Notes under the pieces: model-generated
Told to the model about the DNA's origin: nothing
Database searches by the model: none
What the model saw: only the letters and a program-made list of their open reading frames with translations
Shown here: piece after piece, positions 19,430 to 28,266 of the stretch
Layout: the number at the start of each line of letters is the position of its first letter
Position numbering within the stretch: the first letter of the stretch is position 1
Assembly: GCA_020634015.1 (NCBI GenBank)
Contig: JACKCN010000003.1
Span: 372,001-436,000 of the forward strand
Reading direction: 5' to 3'
From: Candidatus Delongbacteria bacterium
GTDB taxonomy: Bacteria > CAIWAD01
Length of the DNA stretch: 64,000 nucleotides
Made by a program: the position numbers and the translations under genes

Positions 19430-20764
19430 ATGACACACCACGACGAGATCCTGCGGGAAAACCTGGAGTACAGTCTGTTTTCCCCGGTCCGCGCAGGGCA
19501 GCCTGAACCCGATCTCGATGACCCGCTCGCAGGGGTGTATTTCTGGGACGCCAACGACAAGCGCTGGCTGGATTTCTCCTCCCAGCTGATGTACGCCAAT
19601 CTGGGGCACAGTCATCCGCGCATGGTTCGCGCGATCCAGGAGCAGGCAGGCAAACTCTGCTTCGCCTATCCGGGCATCGCGACCGAGGTGCGCGGCAAAT
19701 TGGCACACGCTCTGGCGGATGTCACACCGGCGGGGCTGAAGAAATCCTTCTTCACGCTGGGCGGGGCCGACGCCATCGAGAACGCGATCAAGATGGCGCG
19801 GCTGGTGACGGGGCGCAGCAAGATTCTGGGGCGCAACCGCGCGTACCACGGGGGCAGTTATGCCTCGGCGGCGGCGGGCGGCGATCCGCGTCGGCACCTG
19901 AACGGGCCGGAGATGCCGGGCTTCATCCACATTCCCGATCCGTACTCCTATCGCAGTCCCCTGTACCGGCACTGCAGCCCGGAAGAGGGAGACATGGTGC
20001 TGGCCGACCTGATCGAGGACACGATCCTGATCGAGAGTCCGGACACGGTGGCCGCGCTGCTGCTGGAAGGCTGGAGCGGCACCAGCGGCATCATCATGCC
20101 TCAGGGACCGGCCTTCTGGCAGCGCATGCGCGAGATCTGCGATCGCTACGGCATTCTGCTGATCGACGACGAGGTGATGAGCGGTTTCGGGCGCACCGGA
20201 AAGATGTTCGCGATCGAGCATCACGGTGTCACCCCGGACATGATGTGCCTGGCCAAGGGGCTCACGGGCGGTTATCTGCCCATGGGCGCGGTGATGGTCA
20301 GCGAGGCCGTGGGCAAGCACTTCGACGACCACTTCCTCAATTGCGGGCTCACCTACAACGCGCACCCCATGGCCTGTGCGGCCGCGCTGGAAGCCATTTC
20401 CATCTACCGGGACGAGCAGCTGGTGCAGAACGCGGCCCGTCTGGGCGAGCATGTGAGCCAGCGCTTCGCCGCCATGCAGGACGCTCATCCCAGTCTGGGC
20501 GAGTATCGCGGCACGGGGCTCTTCTGGTGCCTCGAGATCGTGAAGAACCGTGACACGCGCGCCGCGATGTCGCCCTGGAACCAGCCCATGAGCAAGCCCA
20601 TGACGGAGGCGGCCGCCCTGCTGCGCAGCCGGGGGCTCTCGACCTTCGTGCGTTGGAACTACATCTTCGTGGTGCCGCCGCTGGTCATCAACCAGTCCGA
20701 GCTGGACGAGGGTCTGGGCATCATCGAGGAGTCGCTGGCCCTGTTGGACGGTCACTGCGACTGA
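19430..20764 (+). CDS. Class III (omega) aminotransferase, probable beta-alanine/3-aminoisobutyrate transaminase
   Basis: The 444-residue PLP enzyme shows 'YFWDANDKRWLDFSSQLMYANLGHSHP', 'SFFTLGGADAIENAIK', 'LLIDDEVMSGFGRTGK' and the PLP-binding lysine K276 in CLAKGLTGGYLPMG. These are class III aminotransferase marks. GGAGGA lies 10 nt before ATG 19430; an earlier ATG at 19425 hits a stop at once. Of all steps in uracil breakdown to acetyl-CoA, only conversion of beta-alanine to malonate semialdehyde was missing upstream. The placement, separated from hydA by the decayed island, therefore suggests this role. The substrate is inferred from context; taurine or other omega-amino acids are possible. 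Confidence 0.85.
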   Translation: MTHHDEILRENLEYSLFSPVRAGQPEPDLDDPLAGVYFWDANDKRWLDFSSQLMYANLGHSHPRMVRAIQEQAGKLCFAYPGIATEVRGKLAHALADVTPAGLKKSFFTLGGADAIENAIKMARLVTGRSKILGRNRAYHGGSYASAAAGGDPRRHLNGPEMPGFIHIPDPYSYRSPLYRHCSPEEGDMVLADLIEDTILIESPDTVAALLLEGWSGTSGIIMPQGPAFWQRMREICDRYGILLIDDEVMSGFGRTGKMFAIEHHGVTPDMMCLAKGLTGGYLPMGAVMVSEAVGKHFDDHFLNCGLTYNAHPMACAAALEAISIYRDEQLVQNAARLGEHVSQRFAAMQDAHPSLGEYRGTGLFWCLEIVKNRDTRAAMSPWNQPMSKPMTEAAALLRSRGLSTFVRWNYIFVVPPLVINQSELDEGLGIIEESLALLDGHCD

Positions 20765-20830
20765 ACCATCTCCGGGCTTGCCGTGCAATGCCTGGATCAC
20801 GCAGGAACAAACCAATCACCGGAGGTTGTC

Positions 20831-21280
20831 ATGAGGAAGAACATTCTCAGTGCCCTCGCCGGATATGGGGTGATCTTCGCGCTGGTTTTTGGAATGATGA
20901 GCCTGGCCTGGCAGGTGGTGGGTGCGGAGGGCGCCTTCGAGCCCGAAAGCTGGCAGGTCAGTCCGCTCTGGATCTTCCTGTTGCTGGCTGCCGGATTCCT
21001 GGCCGCCCTCGCCGGCGGCTGGACCGCCGACCACCTGAGTCACAGTGCGCGCGGCGCGCAGATGCTGCTGGGCATCGTGATCATCCTGGGGCTGCTGGTC
21101 GCTCTGCCTGCAATGCTGGGAATGGGCCCCGACCCCGATGTGGTGCGCCCCGAGAACGTGCCCATGCTGGAGGCCATGAACAAGGGCCAGCAACCGGTCT
21201 GGGTGGCGCTGCTCAATCCGGTGCTGGGCGCCATGGGCGTGATCTTCGGCTCGCGCCTGCGCAACAGCCACGGCCTCTGA
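20831..21280 (+). CDS. Small four-helix membrane protein of unknown function
   Basis: A 149-residue protein begins at ATG 20831, with GGAGG 6-10 nt upstream; the frame is open further upstream without support. Four hydrophobic segments are visible (about 8-29, 47-66, 78-98 and 124-139). A 'WTADHLSHSARGAQMLLG' turn lies between the second and third, and the end is Arg/Ser-rich. It follows the aminotransferase gene by 66 nt. No family was recognised with certainty; the pattern resembles small conserved membrane proteins of unknown role. Confidence 0.6.
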   Translation: MRKNILSALAGYGVIFALVFGMMSLAWQVVGAEGAFEPESWQVSPLWIFLLLAAGFLAALAGGWTADHLSHSARGAQMLLGIVIILGLLVALPAMLGMGPDPDVVRPENVPMLEAMNKGQQPVWVALLNPVLGAMGVIFGSRLRNSHGL

Positions 21281-21533
21281 TCCGGATACATGCCAGAGCT
21301 TCACGCATCAGTGCTGTGCCGGGAAGCTGAATGACCCATTGAGACTGCGTCATCCTGCCGCGCACCGTGAAGCGTTTCATTCGAACCCAATTCGCGACAT
21401 TCCGGCCGGTTTTGCGCCGGCTCCGTCCCGGACGGGAGGCGGTCGCTGGCAAAGGCGCAACTGGCCGCGATCGAATGAGTCCATTGCCCGGCGCCAGGCG
21501 CGATATCCGGATTCCTGTAGAAAGGGGTTCCAC

Positions 21534-22721
21534 ATGCAGTCTCACGCTACCATGGGCCTGACCCTGTTGGCCAGTCTGGCTCTGGCCGGGTCGGGCCGGT
21601 CGATTTCCCTGACCGATTACCGCTTTCCCACCAGCACGACCCAGCAGGCCTATCTCAACGGCAGTTTCAATTCCAGCGGCAACTCGCAGGATTCGCTGCA
21701 GGTGGGCTACAATCTGGGTGGTTCGGGCACCTACTGGCTGGCCCTGCGCTCGCTGCCTTTCAGTTACGACATCACGGGCGAGGCCAGCTACAGCACCAGC
21801 AAGGGCACGGCCGATGGCGCGAAGGCCGAGGACGCCTGGAACGTGAACGTGAACACGACCATGGACAAGTACCTGCGCGACGAGGGGCGAACCTTCGTCT
21901 ACGGCGGGGCCGCCATCGACTTTCGCAAGCTGGCCGGAGAGGATGCCGCCGACGACCCGCGCGTGGATCTGGAGGCCGGTGCGGGGCTCGGGCGCACGAT
22001 CAATGCCACCGTGCTCAAGGTGGCCGTGCGCATGAACGAAGACTTCGTCAAGTACGGTGTCACAACCGGTTCGCTGCCCGACAGCGCCCTGCTCGAGCTG
22101 GCCGCGATCATCGACCGCGAGGACGAGTTCCGCAGCACCTACGGCGCCATCGAGTACCGCAAGTACTGGTACGAGGAAATGGAGCGCATCCTGATTTCCG
22201 CCGGTGTGCTGGGCGGCGAGAACCTGGGCGCGCTGGGTGTGCTGCGCATCCAGGAAGTGCTGGACGAGCCCACGGCGCAGCGCTGGCACGGCTGGGCCGC
22301 GCGTGTGGGCGTGGGTGCCCGCGTGTCCGATTACAACGGCGATTCCGGCGACCCGCGTCTGGTGGCCCGCCTGGACTACCACCGTCCCGTGGGCTTTGAT
22401 CTGCAGCTGACCAATCGCACCTCGCTGGCGACGGTCTTCGCCTCGGACCCGGTGTACAGCCTGCAGAATGTGTTCCGCGTGGACTACGAGATCTCCAACC
22501 AGATCGACTGGTACAACGGCCTGACCCTGAACTACGACATCCTGACCGCCACGGATGCCGAGAACAGTTTCGCCGCCGCCTTCAACAGCTCCTTCATCTT
22601 CTACCTTGAGAACCGGCTCTCGATCACGCCCGAGCTGCAGTACCGCTTCATCGACGATGGCATGGGCGATGCCGAGTGGAACTGGGCCATCCTGGGTGGG
22701 CTGACCTACCGCCTGAAGTAG
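21534..22721 (+). CDS. Outer-membrane beta-barrel protein
   Basis: The 395-residue protein starts at ATG 21534 (AAAGGGG 4-10 nt upstream) with a short signal peptide (cleavage near GSGRS). It is rich in alternating polar/hydrophobic stretches with aromatic girdle residues, such as 'LQVGYNLGGSGTYWLAL', 'RTFVYGGAAIDF' and 'NRLSITPELQYRF'. It ends with a strand ('WAILGGLTYRLK') of outer-membrane barrel type. There is no type IX sorting domain. Porin, transport or structural roles cannot be told apart. A terminator follows. Confidence 0.72.
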   Translation: MQSHATMGLTLLASLALAGSGRSISLTDYRFPTSTTQQAYLNGSFNSSGNSQDSLQVGYNLGGSGTYWLALRSLPFSYDITGEASYSTSKGTADGAKAEDAWNVNVNTTMDKYLRDEGRTFVYGGAAIDFRKLAGEDAADDPRVDLEAGAGLGRTINATVLKVAVRMNEDFVKYGVTTGSLPDSALLELAAIIDREDEFRSTYGAIEYRKYWYEEMERILISAGVLGGENLGALGVLRIQEVLDEPTAQRWHGWAARVGVGARVSDYNGDSGDPRLVARLDYHRPVGFDLQLTNRTSLATVFASDPVYSLQNVFRVDYEISNQIDWYNGLTLNYDILTATDAENSFAAAFNSSFIFYLENRLSITPELQYRFIDDGMGDAEWNWAILGGLTYRLK

Positions 22722-22744
22722 TTCGATCGTCTTCACGAACCCGC

Positions 22745-22778
22745 GCGCCGCGATGAGGCATTGTCCACATCGCGGCGC
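22745..22778 (+). terminator. Rho-independent terminator
   Basis: An 11-bp perfect stem (gcgccgcgatg with catcgcggcgc) closes a 12-nt loop and is followed by TCTCTTC, 23 nt after the barrel gene. Confidence 0.75.
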
Positions 22779-22940
22779 TCTCTTCGCGAGGCGTGCGAAA
22801 ATCCTTCCTCCCGGCCCGCGTACGGACCTACCTTGCCGTCACGCACAGTACCTCATCCAGCCATCGTGACCCGAAGCGCCCACCTTGCGCGCGATGCCGT
22901 TGTCACACACGGACGGACCCGATCTTCCGGAGGACGGTCG

Positions 22941-23558
22941 ATGATCACCGCGGAAACCCTCAAGCGCTTCGCCCCGCGCATTCGCCAGCCGGAACTTCAC
23001 GCCCAGGCTCTGGAAGCCGCTCGCCAGGCCTGTTCGGTCGACCGCCCACGCCGCCTGTGTCACTTCATGGGCCAGATCTTCGTCGAGACCGCCGGCTTCA
23101 CCGTGCTCGAGGAGAACCTCAACTACCGCAACCCGGAGCGCTTGGACGCCATCTTCCGGGCCGTGCGCAGCACGGAGGATGCCAGGGAACTGATTCGGCA
23201 GGGTCCACAGGCCATCGCCAACCGGGTCTACGCCCGGCGGCTGGGCAATGGCGACGAAGCCAGCGGCGACGGCTGGGCCTACCGCGGCAGTGGATACAAG
23301 CAGCTCACCGGCCGCGCCAACTTCCGCGAGATCGGTCGGCTGCTGGGGCTGGAGCTGGAGGAGAACCCGGAGTGGGCGCGCGAGCCGGAAATGGCCGCTC
23401 GCATCGCCTTTGCCTTCTGGGATGCCCGGGGCTGCTCGGCCCTCTCGGACCGTGGCGATCTGGAGGGCATCACCCGTCAGGTCAACGGCCCCGCCCGGCT
23501 GGGGCTGGCCGAGCGCCGGGTGGCCACCATCAGGGCGCTGGGCATCTGGAAGGGCTGA
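22941..23558 (+). CDS. GH19 family chitinase/lysozyme-like glycoside hydrolase
   Basis: A 205-residue protein from ATG 22941 (CGGAGGA 8-14 nt upstream). 'CHFMGQIFVETAGFTVLEENLNY' carries the proposed catalytic E49. 'GDGWAYRGSGYKQLTGRANF' at about 108-127 is the strongly conserved GH19 substrate-cleft stretch. Both match the predicted-chitinase/endolysin branch of GH19, which cleaves chitin or the sugar backbone of peptidoglycan. No signal peptide is seen, so a cytoplasmic, holin-released or phage-derived endolysin is possible. No phage structural genes lie nearby. Confidence 0.85.
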   Translation: MITAETLKRFAPRIRQPELHAQALEAARQACSVDRPRRLCHFMGQIFVETAGFTVLEENLNYRNPERLDAIFRAVRSTEDARELIRQGPQAIANRVYARRLGNGDEASGDGWAYRGSGYKQLTGRANFREIGRLLGLELEENPEWAREPEMAARIAFAFWDARGCSALSDRGDLEGITRQVNGPARLGLAERRVATIRALGIWKG

Positions 23559-23638
23559 GCGCAACAGGCTCTCGATTCGATCCGCGCCCATCGAGCGATC
23601 CAGTCAACCGCTGGCGCTGGAAGGTCCTGCTCGCCATC

Positions 23639-23654
23639 GTCCAATTTTCTGGAC
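23639..23654. promoter_or_regulatory. Dyad TCCA-N6-TGGA upstream of first copy of duplicated gene
   Basis: GTCCA-attttc-TGGAC lies about 100 bp before the ATG at 23753. The same spaced dyad occurs at the same place before the second copy (27125-27144) and before the 61.7-kb secreted-protein gene. Confidence 0.4.
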
Positions 23655-23752
23655 ATGCGGCTCGCTGATTTTTCAGGCATGCATTTTTTGCTTTTGCCGA
23701 ACGCATTGCAGCGGTTAAATTGCCGCCCTTCTCACACAAATCAGGAAATGCC

Positions 23753-24031
23753 ATGAAGCTGCTGCCCTTCGCCATCGCCCTGGCGACCGCCTCCGCCGTC
23801 CTGTCGGCGCATGCATCCCAACTGACCTTGAGCACCGCGGACGTCGAAGCCCTGGCCCCCGTCAGCATGGCAGGCATCGACACTCTTGTGGTGCACGGGG
23901 ACTCCGGACACCGCCTGCTGGACCTGGCCGACCTGCTGCTGGCCCCCGGCACGGTGCATTTCAACGGACTGGATGTGATCAGTACCAGCGCCGCCTCCAC
24001 CGTGCTGACGGTGCCCGTCGGCAGTGAACTG
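23753..24031 (+). repeat. Direct repeat, left copy (279 bp identical to 27241-27519)
   Basis: I compared the two stretches by eye and found no difference over 279 nt. Upstream, about 75 nt are also similar (shared CGCCGAACG-like, GCAGCGGTTAA and CACACAAATCAGGAA blocks) with scattered mismatches. Confidence 0.9.
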
Positions 24032-24100
24032 GTGCTGGAGAACGTGCACGCCGAGAACCTTTCGCTGTCCATCGTGGTCGAGGGCGGATTAAGATTTTAG
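23753..24100 (+). pseudogene. Truncated first copy of secreted beta-helix protein gene
   Basis: The ATG, the TCAGGAA ribosome site and the first 279 nt (23753-24031) are base-for-base the same as the intact gene at 27241. The next 55 nt diverge to roughly 80% identity. The frame then ends with GGLRF and a stop at 24100, just where the A+T-rich gene begins. The 115-residue product would hold a signal peptide and the first strands of the beta-helix only. It is probably the stump of a paralogue cut by the insertion or recombination that brought in the following gene. A short functional protein is not excluded. Confidence 0.75.
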
Positions 24101-24161
24101 ATTTCCGGTGATTGCAAAGTCTAATAACATTACTAAACCGCTAAGAAGAGGAACCAATCTA

Positions 24162-27035
24162 ATGTACAAGTCATCGTGGATTGCAGCTTGGTCAATTCTA
24201 TTCACAATAAGTGCAAATTGTTCAGAGTATCGATTTGTACCTGCGACTATCCTTAGTATTCCAGGTGGGTTCCACCCTACCATTGTAGCAGACGTCGATG
24301 GTGATGGTGATGACGACATAATTTCACAGGCCGGGTCTGACCTAAAAGTTCTTGAGAATGATCTTGATTCTTGGATTCTGCATGGCCCAATCCAAGCAAC
24401 GTTCTGGCAAAATGATTACTTCGATTTTGACGGGGATGGTGATTTAGATGCCATTCGTATTGATGTTCAAGAGGATAGCTTTGCACTTGTGATTAGTTTT
24501 AACTCGGGGTTTTCCTGGAGTGATGAGATTGTACACTCGTTGGGGTTGTCTGCATCCTATCCTTGGCCAAGCCTCGAAGTTGTTGACTACGATAGTGATG
24601 GTGACTTTGATGCATTTGTCGTACCCCATCCACAACAGTCACCAAGTAAGTGGATTGAGAACATTAGTCAATGGCAGCAAATGGACATCCATACCAGTTC
24701 TGGCTGGTTTGACGAAAACTCAGTTCCACTATCTGCAGATTATGACAGTGATGGCGACAACGATATCACTTACAATCTTAACGACAATATTTATGTTCAA
24801 ATCAATAACCAAGAAGCCTACAATAGGCCCAATGAGATATTGATCCATGAAAGCGACTCTGAAATTCTCTCATATTCTTTCGCTGATTATAACACAGACA
24901 ACTGGAACGACATGATTTATTGTTATCGACAATTTAGTGACAACCAACGATACTTCTGCATTAAGGAAAATCAAGAACCATTGGGTGGAAGCGGCTGGTC
25001 AACATCAGTGGAGTTTCCGATTCCCTCGGGATGGAATGTGGCTCCAGCGCCGATAGTTGTGGACTTAAACAGTGACGGTGTGATGGACCTGCTATGTGGT
25101 TCCTTCATGCTTTATGGGCCCGATTGGTTGAATACTCATGCAGCTCCAGGTACTTCAATAAGCCAAAATCTGGTGTTTGATCTTGATCGAGATGGCTACT
25201 TAGATATTATTCAGGAGTCCGGCATCGGTCTTGTAGGGGCGATAAATGCATATCCGTTTGTGTTTCTTGAGCATAGTTTTACTCAGGGAGCACTGAACGA
25301 CTTCCAGTGGTTTATGCAAGAATCTGGTTATGTGTCCATCTATCCTGTGGCCGAGGGGCAGCAGCTTGATGAAGCAATCATTTCAGATGAGTTCTGTGAA
25401 ACGAATCGAGAGTATTTAGAGAAGACTCTTGTACCTGTTATTGGGGGTGAAGACGAAGACATTGATTTCGGATTCCATCTCTATTTTGAAGACACAGATG
25501 GGAATCTTGATGATCTTGAGATTCCTTTGACGAGAGGCTATAACTATGGATGGCTCTGCAGAGATCCGTATCTAGACTTTCTTGAAGTGTTTACGGATAC
25601 TTTACACCCTTCCTTTGTAAATTCAGTCTTTCAATTGCGTGATTTCTCTCAGGGAAACTATTCTCCTATCGAGTTGCTTTCGAATGTAAGCAACTATGAA
25701 ATACTAGATGATGGCAACAACCTCTCGATCACCGAATCGATTGCTAGGGTCGGCAGCCTTGGCGACATTCCTTTGGATCTTAGAACAGTTCTCATGCTAG
25801 ACAACAGTTTTTCTGTCGGTGTGAACCTCGACGCGATCAAGGAAGGGGCTCGGCAAGTGATTCGATCTAGGTTTCAGGAGCAAAGCATTGCTGTCTACTA
25901 TTTCTCGGAGAGTGTTGTGGAGGTCATTGGATTTTCTGCTGATTCAAGTGCTTTGTTGAACGCTGTGGATCAGATTACTCTTGGCCCACCGTCCACGAAT
26001 CTCTACGGGGCCGTTATAGCCGCTGGTAATGTTATGAGTAACTATGCGACAATTGATGGTATTCAGTTAAGTACACTTGTGCTACTTACAGATGGTGAGG
26101 ATACTCAGGGAAGTTTTTCAGAACAGGAAGCAGTTAGTGCTGTTTCTGGTTACGATGTGGTTTGCATTGGGGTTGGCAGTGGTGTAGATAGTAGTTTTCT
26201 TGAATCCTTGAGTGAGGGCAATTACTTCATTGATGATTACATGCAGTTGCGTTCCGTGTTTCGAAACATTCAAAGATCTTTACGAAACATTGCTGGCAGT
26301 TTCTACTGGCTTTCCTATGTGAGTCCTAACCGAAATAATGAATCGGTCTCCTTGGATGTTAGCGCTACCACCTATTTGACTCGTAGTCCTTTGTCGGTGA
26401 CATACAGCAGTATTGGGTTCACCAGTGTGACACCAGGGGTCTATGTTGACAGAACATTTAGTAATCCTCTTGGTGTCGATACTGTAAACATAGTGAGTGG
26501 TGATTTGCAAATTTTATTGAGTTGTGAGTCACTATTTGGCATTAATTATCCCAATTATACGTGGACATGTGAAGATCCTGATTTACTGCAGATAGGAAAC
26601 TCATGGCAAGATGGCTTAGAGCATATTGGATATGCGCAGTTCAATGTTAACTCTGAACTTCAATTTAACACGGCAGTTACAGTCAACGATGTTGCAAATG
26701 GATTTCAGCGTCAGATAATTGTTGCCTTTGAAGGGATGCTTGCTGTTAATGACAAAGAGGAAAGGTTGGGCTTTCATTTGGGGAGTGCTTTCCCTAATCC
26801 ATTCAACATGCGTACTCGGATTGAATTGACTGTTTCTCGCGCGGCGGTTATTAATGCTGATTTGTTCAATGTTTTAGGTCAAAAAGTACTTACTGTGATT
26901 GACCGTGAAAACTTCAACCCTGGAACACATCGATTAGCGCTAGATTTCAAGAATCTATCAAGTGGAGTCTATTTTCTTGTTGCAAGAGATGATTTAGATA
27001 ATGCTACACAAAGGAAGTTACTGTTGATCAAATAG
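24162..27035 (+). CDS. A+T-rich secreted VCBS/FG-GAP and von Willebrand A protein with type IX sorting domain
   Basis: A 957-residue protein from ATG 24162, preceded by AAGAAGAGGAA. The signal peptide ends near ANCSE. The first 350 residues contain about six Ca-binding FG-GAP/VCBS loops (DVDGDGDDDI, DFDGDGDLDA, DYDSDGDFDA, DYDSDGDNDI, DLNSDGVMDL, DLDRDGYLDI). At about 535-720 a von Willebrand A domain shows a MIDAS-type DNSFS and LLTDGED. The C-terminus has FPNPFNMRTRIEL and ends KLLLIK, a sorting domain with the last Pro of NPFNP changed to Met. An adhesive or cell-surface role is likely. Its codons are strongly A/T-ending, unlike the flanking genes, which points to transfer. It sits between two near-identical copies of another gene's 5' end. 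Confidence 0.85.
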   Translation: MYKSSWIAAWSILFTISANCSEYRFVPATILSIPGGFHPTIVADVDGDGDDDIISQAGSDLKVLENDLDSWILHGPIQATFWQNDYFDFDGDGDLDAIRIDVQEDSFALVISFNSGFSWSDEIVHSLGLSASYPWPSLEVVDYDSDGDFDAFVVPHPQQSPSKWIENISQWQQMDIHTSSGWFDENSVPLSADYDSDGDNDITYNLNDNIYVQINNQEAYNRPNEILIHESDSEILSYSFADYNTDNWNDMIYCYRQFSDNQRYFCIKENQEPLGGSGWSTSVEFPIPSGWNVAPAPIVVDLNSDGVMDLLCGSFMLYGPDWLNTHAAPGTSISQNLVFDLDRDGYLDIIQESGIGLVGAINAYPFVFLEHSFTQGALNDFQWFMQESGYVSIYPVAEGQQLDEAIISDEFCETNREYLEKTLVPVIGGEDEDIDFGFHLYFEDTDGNLDDLEIPLTRGYNYGWLCRDPYLDFLEVFTDTLHPSFVNSVFQLRDFSQGNYSPIELLSNVSNYEILDDGNNLSITESIARVGSLGDIPLDLRTVLMLDNSFSVGVNLDAIKEGARQVIRSRFQEQSIAVYYFSESVVEVIGFSADSSALLNAVDQITLGPPSTNLYGAVIAAGNVMSNYATIDGIQLSTLVLLTDGEDTQGSFSEQEAVSAVSGYDVVCIGVGSGVDSSFLESLSEGNYFIDDYMQLRSVFRNIQRSLRNIAGSFYWLSYVSPNRNNESVSLDVSATTYLTRSPLSVTYSSIGFTSVTPGVYVDRTFSNPLGVDTVNIVSGDLQILLSCESLFGINYPNYTWTCEDPDLLQIGNSWQDGLEHIGYAQFNVNSELQFNTAVTVNDVANGFQRQIIVAFEGMLAVNDKEERLGFHLGSAFPNPFNMRTRIELTVSRAAVINADLFNVLGQKVLTVIDRENFNPGTHRLALDFKNLSSGVYFLVARDDLDNATQRKLLLIK

Positions 27036-27124
27036 CATTGCAGCTTGCCTGATATCTTTGTAACCATCCCCGAAATCCGGGCCATTGGTTCTTAGAGTTC
27101 TCCTGCCTAATCCCTCAAGGCAGA

Positions 27125-27144
27125 GTGTCCAGTTCTCTGGACAC
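27125..27144. promoter_or_regulatory. Perfect 8-bp dyad upstream of the intact beta-helix gene
   Basis: GTGTCCAG-ttct-CTGGACAC is a perfect inverted repeat about 97 bp before ATG 27241. It contains TCCA-N6-TGGA, as do 23639-23654 and 61532-61549. It is a candidate binding site for a dimeric regulator. Confidence 0.5.
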
Positions 27145-27240
27145 CTCCTCAAAGGAATTCCGAAGCAGGCACTTTTTGCTTTCGCCGAACGGAGTGCAGC
27201 GGTTAACTTGCCACCCTCATCACACAAATCAGGAATTGCC

Positions 27241-27519
27241 ATGAAGCTGCTGCCCTTCGCCATCGCCCTGGCGACCGCCTCCGCCGTCCTGTCGGCGCAT
27301 GCATCCCAACTGACCTTGAGCACCGCGGACGTCGAAGCCCTGGCCCCCGTCAGCATGGCAGGCATCGACACTCTTGTGGTGCACGGGGACTCCGGACACC
27401 GCCTGCTGGACCTGGCCGACCTGCTGCTGGCCCCCGGCACGGTGCATTTCAACGGACTGGATGTGATCAGTACCAGCGCCGCCTCCACCGTGCTGACGGT
27501 GCCCGTCGGCAGTGAACTG
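27241..27519 (+). repeat. Direct repeat, right copy (279 bp identical to 23753-24031)
   Basis: This is the 5' part of the intact beta-helix gene. Identity stops abruptly at GTGAACTG, after which the copies differ at many third positions. That suggests recent gene conversion of the 5' part rather than one simple duplication. Confidence 0.9.
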
Positions 27520-28266
27520 ATCCTTGAACATGTGCATGCCGAGAACCTGTCCCTGTCCATCATCGTGGCCGGCGGAACCCTGGAACTGCACCACACCGTG
27601 ATGGCCGGGCCTGGAGATCCGCTGACGATCACCCATGAGCAGTCACAGGTGCTCATCGACAGCTCCGCCTTCTGCAATGCGCACCGGGGCATCCTGCTGC
27701 AGCAAGGGCAGCTGACCGTGACGCACAGCCTGTTTCTCAGCAACGAGACAGGCATCCTGGTCGAGGGGGGAGACCTGCTGGGGCTTGACGGTCTCAGTTT
27801 CCAGTCCAACTGGACCGGACTCGATTACCAGAGCGCACCCGCCACCACCGAGCTGCTGCACTGTGATTTCAGCGGCAGCCGCATCAAGTCCGTCGATGGC
27901 TACCCGGGCAGCCTGCTGACCCTGCACGAGTGTTACGTCGAGAATGTCCTGCGTCTGGAGGGCGACTTCCAGCAGCAAAGCCCCGTGCTTCTGCCCTGGC
28001 GCCCCCTGGAACGTCCCCTCAAGACCGTGATCCTCATCGAGTCGGGCGGTGATGAAGTGCCGTTGACCGGCACGACTCCCACGATGACCGAGAATGGTTT
28101 TCCCTGCACTCCCTCGAGTTACAGCCTGTTGCTTTCGGATGATCCCTACGATTTCAGCCAGGCTGAGCGGATCAGGCAGGAGGCCTTTGACTTTGTGATC
28201 CCCGCTCCCCTGGGGTCCCGGCGCTTCGTTCAGGTGGTGGCTCACCTAGGTGAATGGGTCGAGTAA
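27241..28266 (+). CDS. Secreted right-handed beta-helix-like protein
   Basis: The 341-residue protein has a signal peptide (cleavage near AHA-S) after ATG 27241 with TCAGGAA just upstream. The middle shows short repeated strands of the type 'L.L.HT.M', 'VLIDSSAFCNAHRGILLQQGQLTVTHSLFLSNETGILVE' (in parts) and 'LLHCDFSG', the rung pattern of parallel beta-helix proteins. The C-terminal 70 residues are non-repetitive and there is no type IX sorting domain. Its stop overlaps the start of the sigma-54 regulator gene (TAATG). This coupling suggests joint expression and perhaps a functional link. Confidence 0.75.
   Translation: MKLLPFAIALATASAVLSAHASQLTLSTADVEALAPVSMAGIDTLVVHGDSGHRLLDLADLLLAPGTVHFNGLDVISTSAASTVLTVPVGSELILEHVHAENLSLSIIVAGGTLELHHTVMAGPGDPLTITHEQSQVLIDSSAFCNAHRGILLQQGQLTVTHSLFLSNETGILVEGGDLLGLDGLSFQSNWTGLDYQSAPATTELLHCDFSGSRIKSVDGYPGSLLTLHECYVENVLRLEGDFQQQSPVLLPWRPLERPLKTVILIESGGDEVPLTGTTPTMTENGFPCTPSSYSLLLSDDPYDFSQAERIRQEAFDFVIPAPLGSRRFVQVVAHLGEWVE

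Noticed and set aside
22941..23558. Prophage remnant (endolysin gene)
   Set aside because: The GH19 gene is intact, but no capsid, tail, integrase or holin gene lies around it.
24108..27035. Transposon insertion of the A+T-rich gene
   Set aside because: No transposase, terminal inverted repeats or short target duplication was seen. The flanking direct repeats are long gene starts, which fits homologous recombination better.
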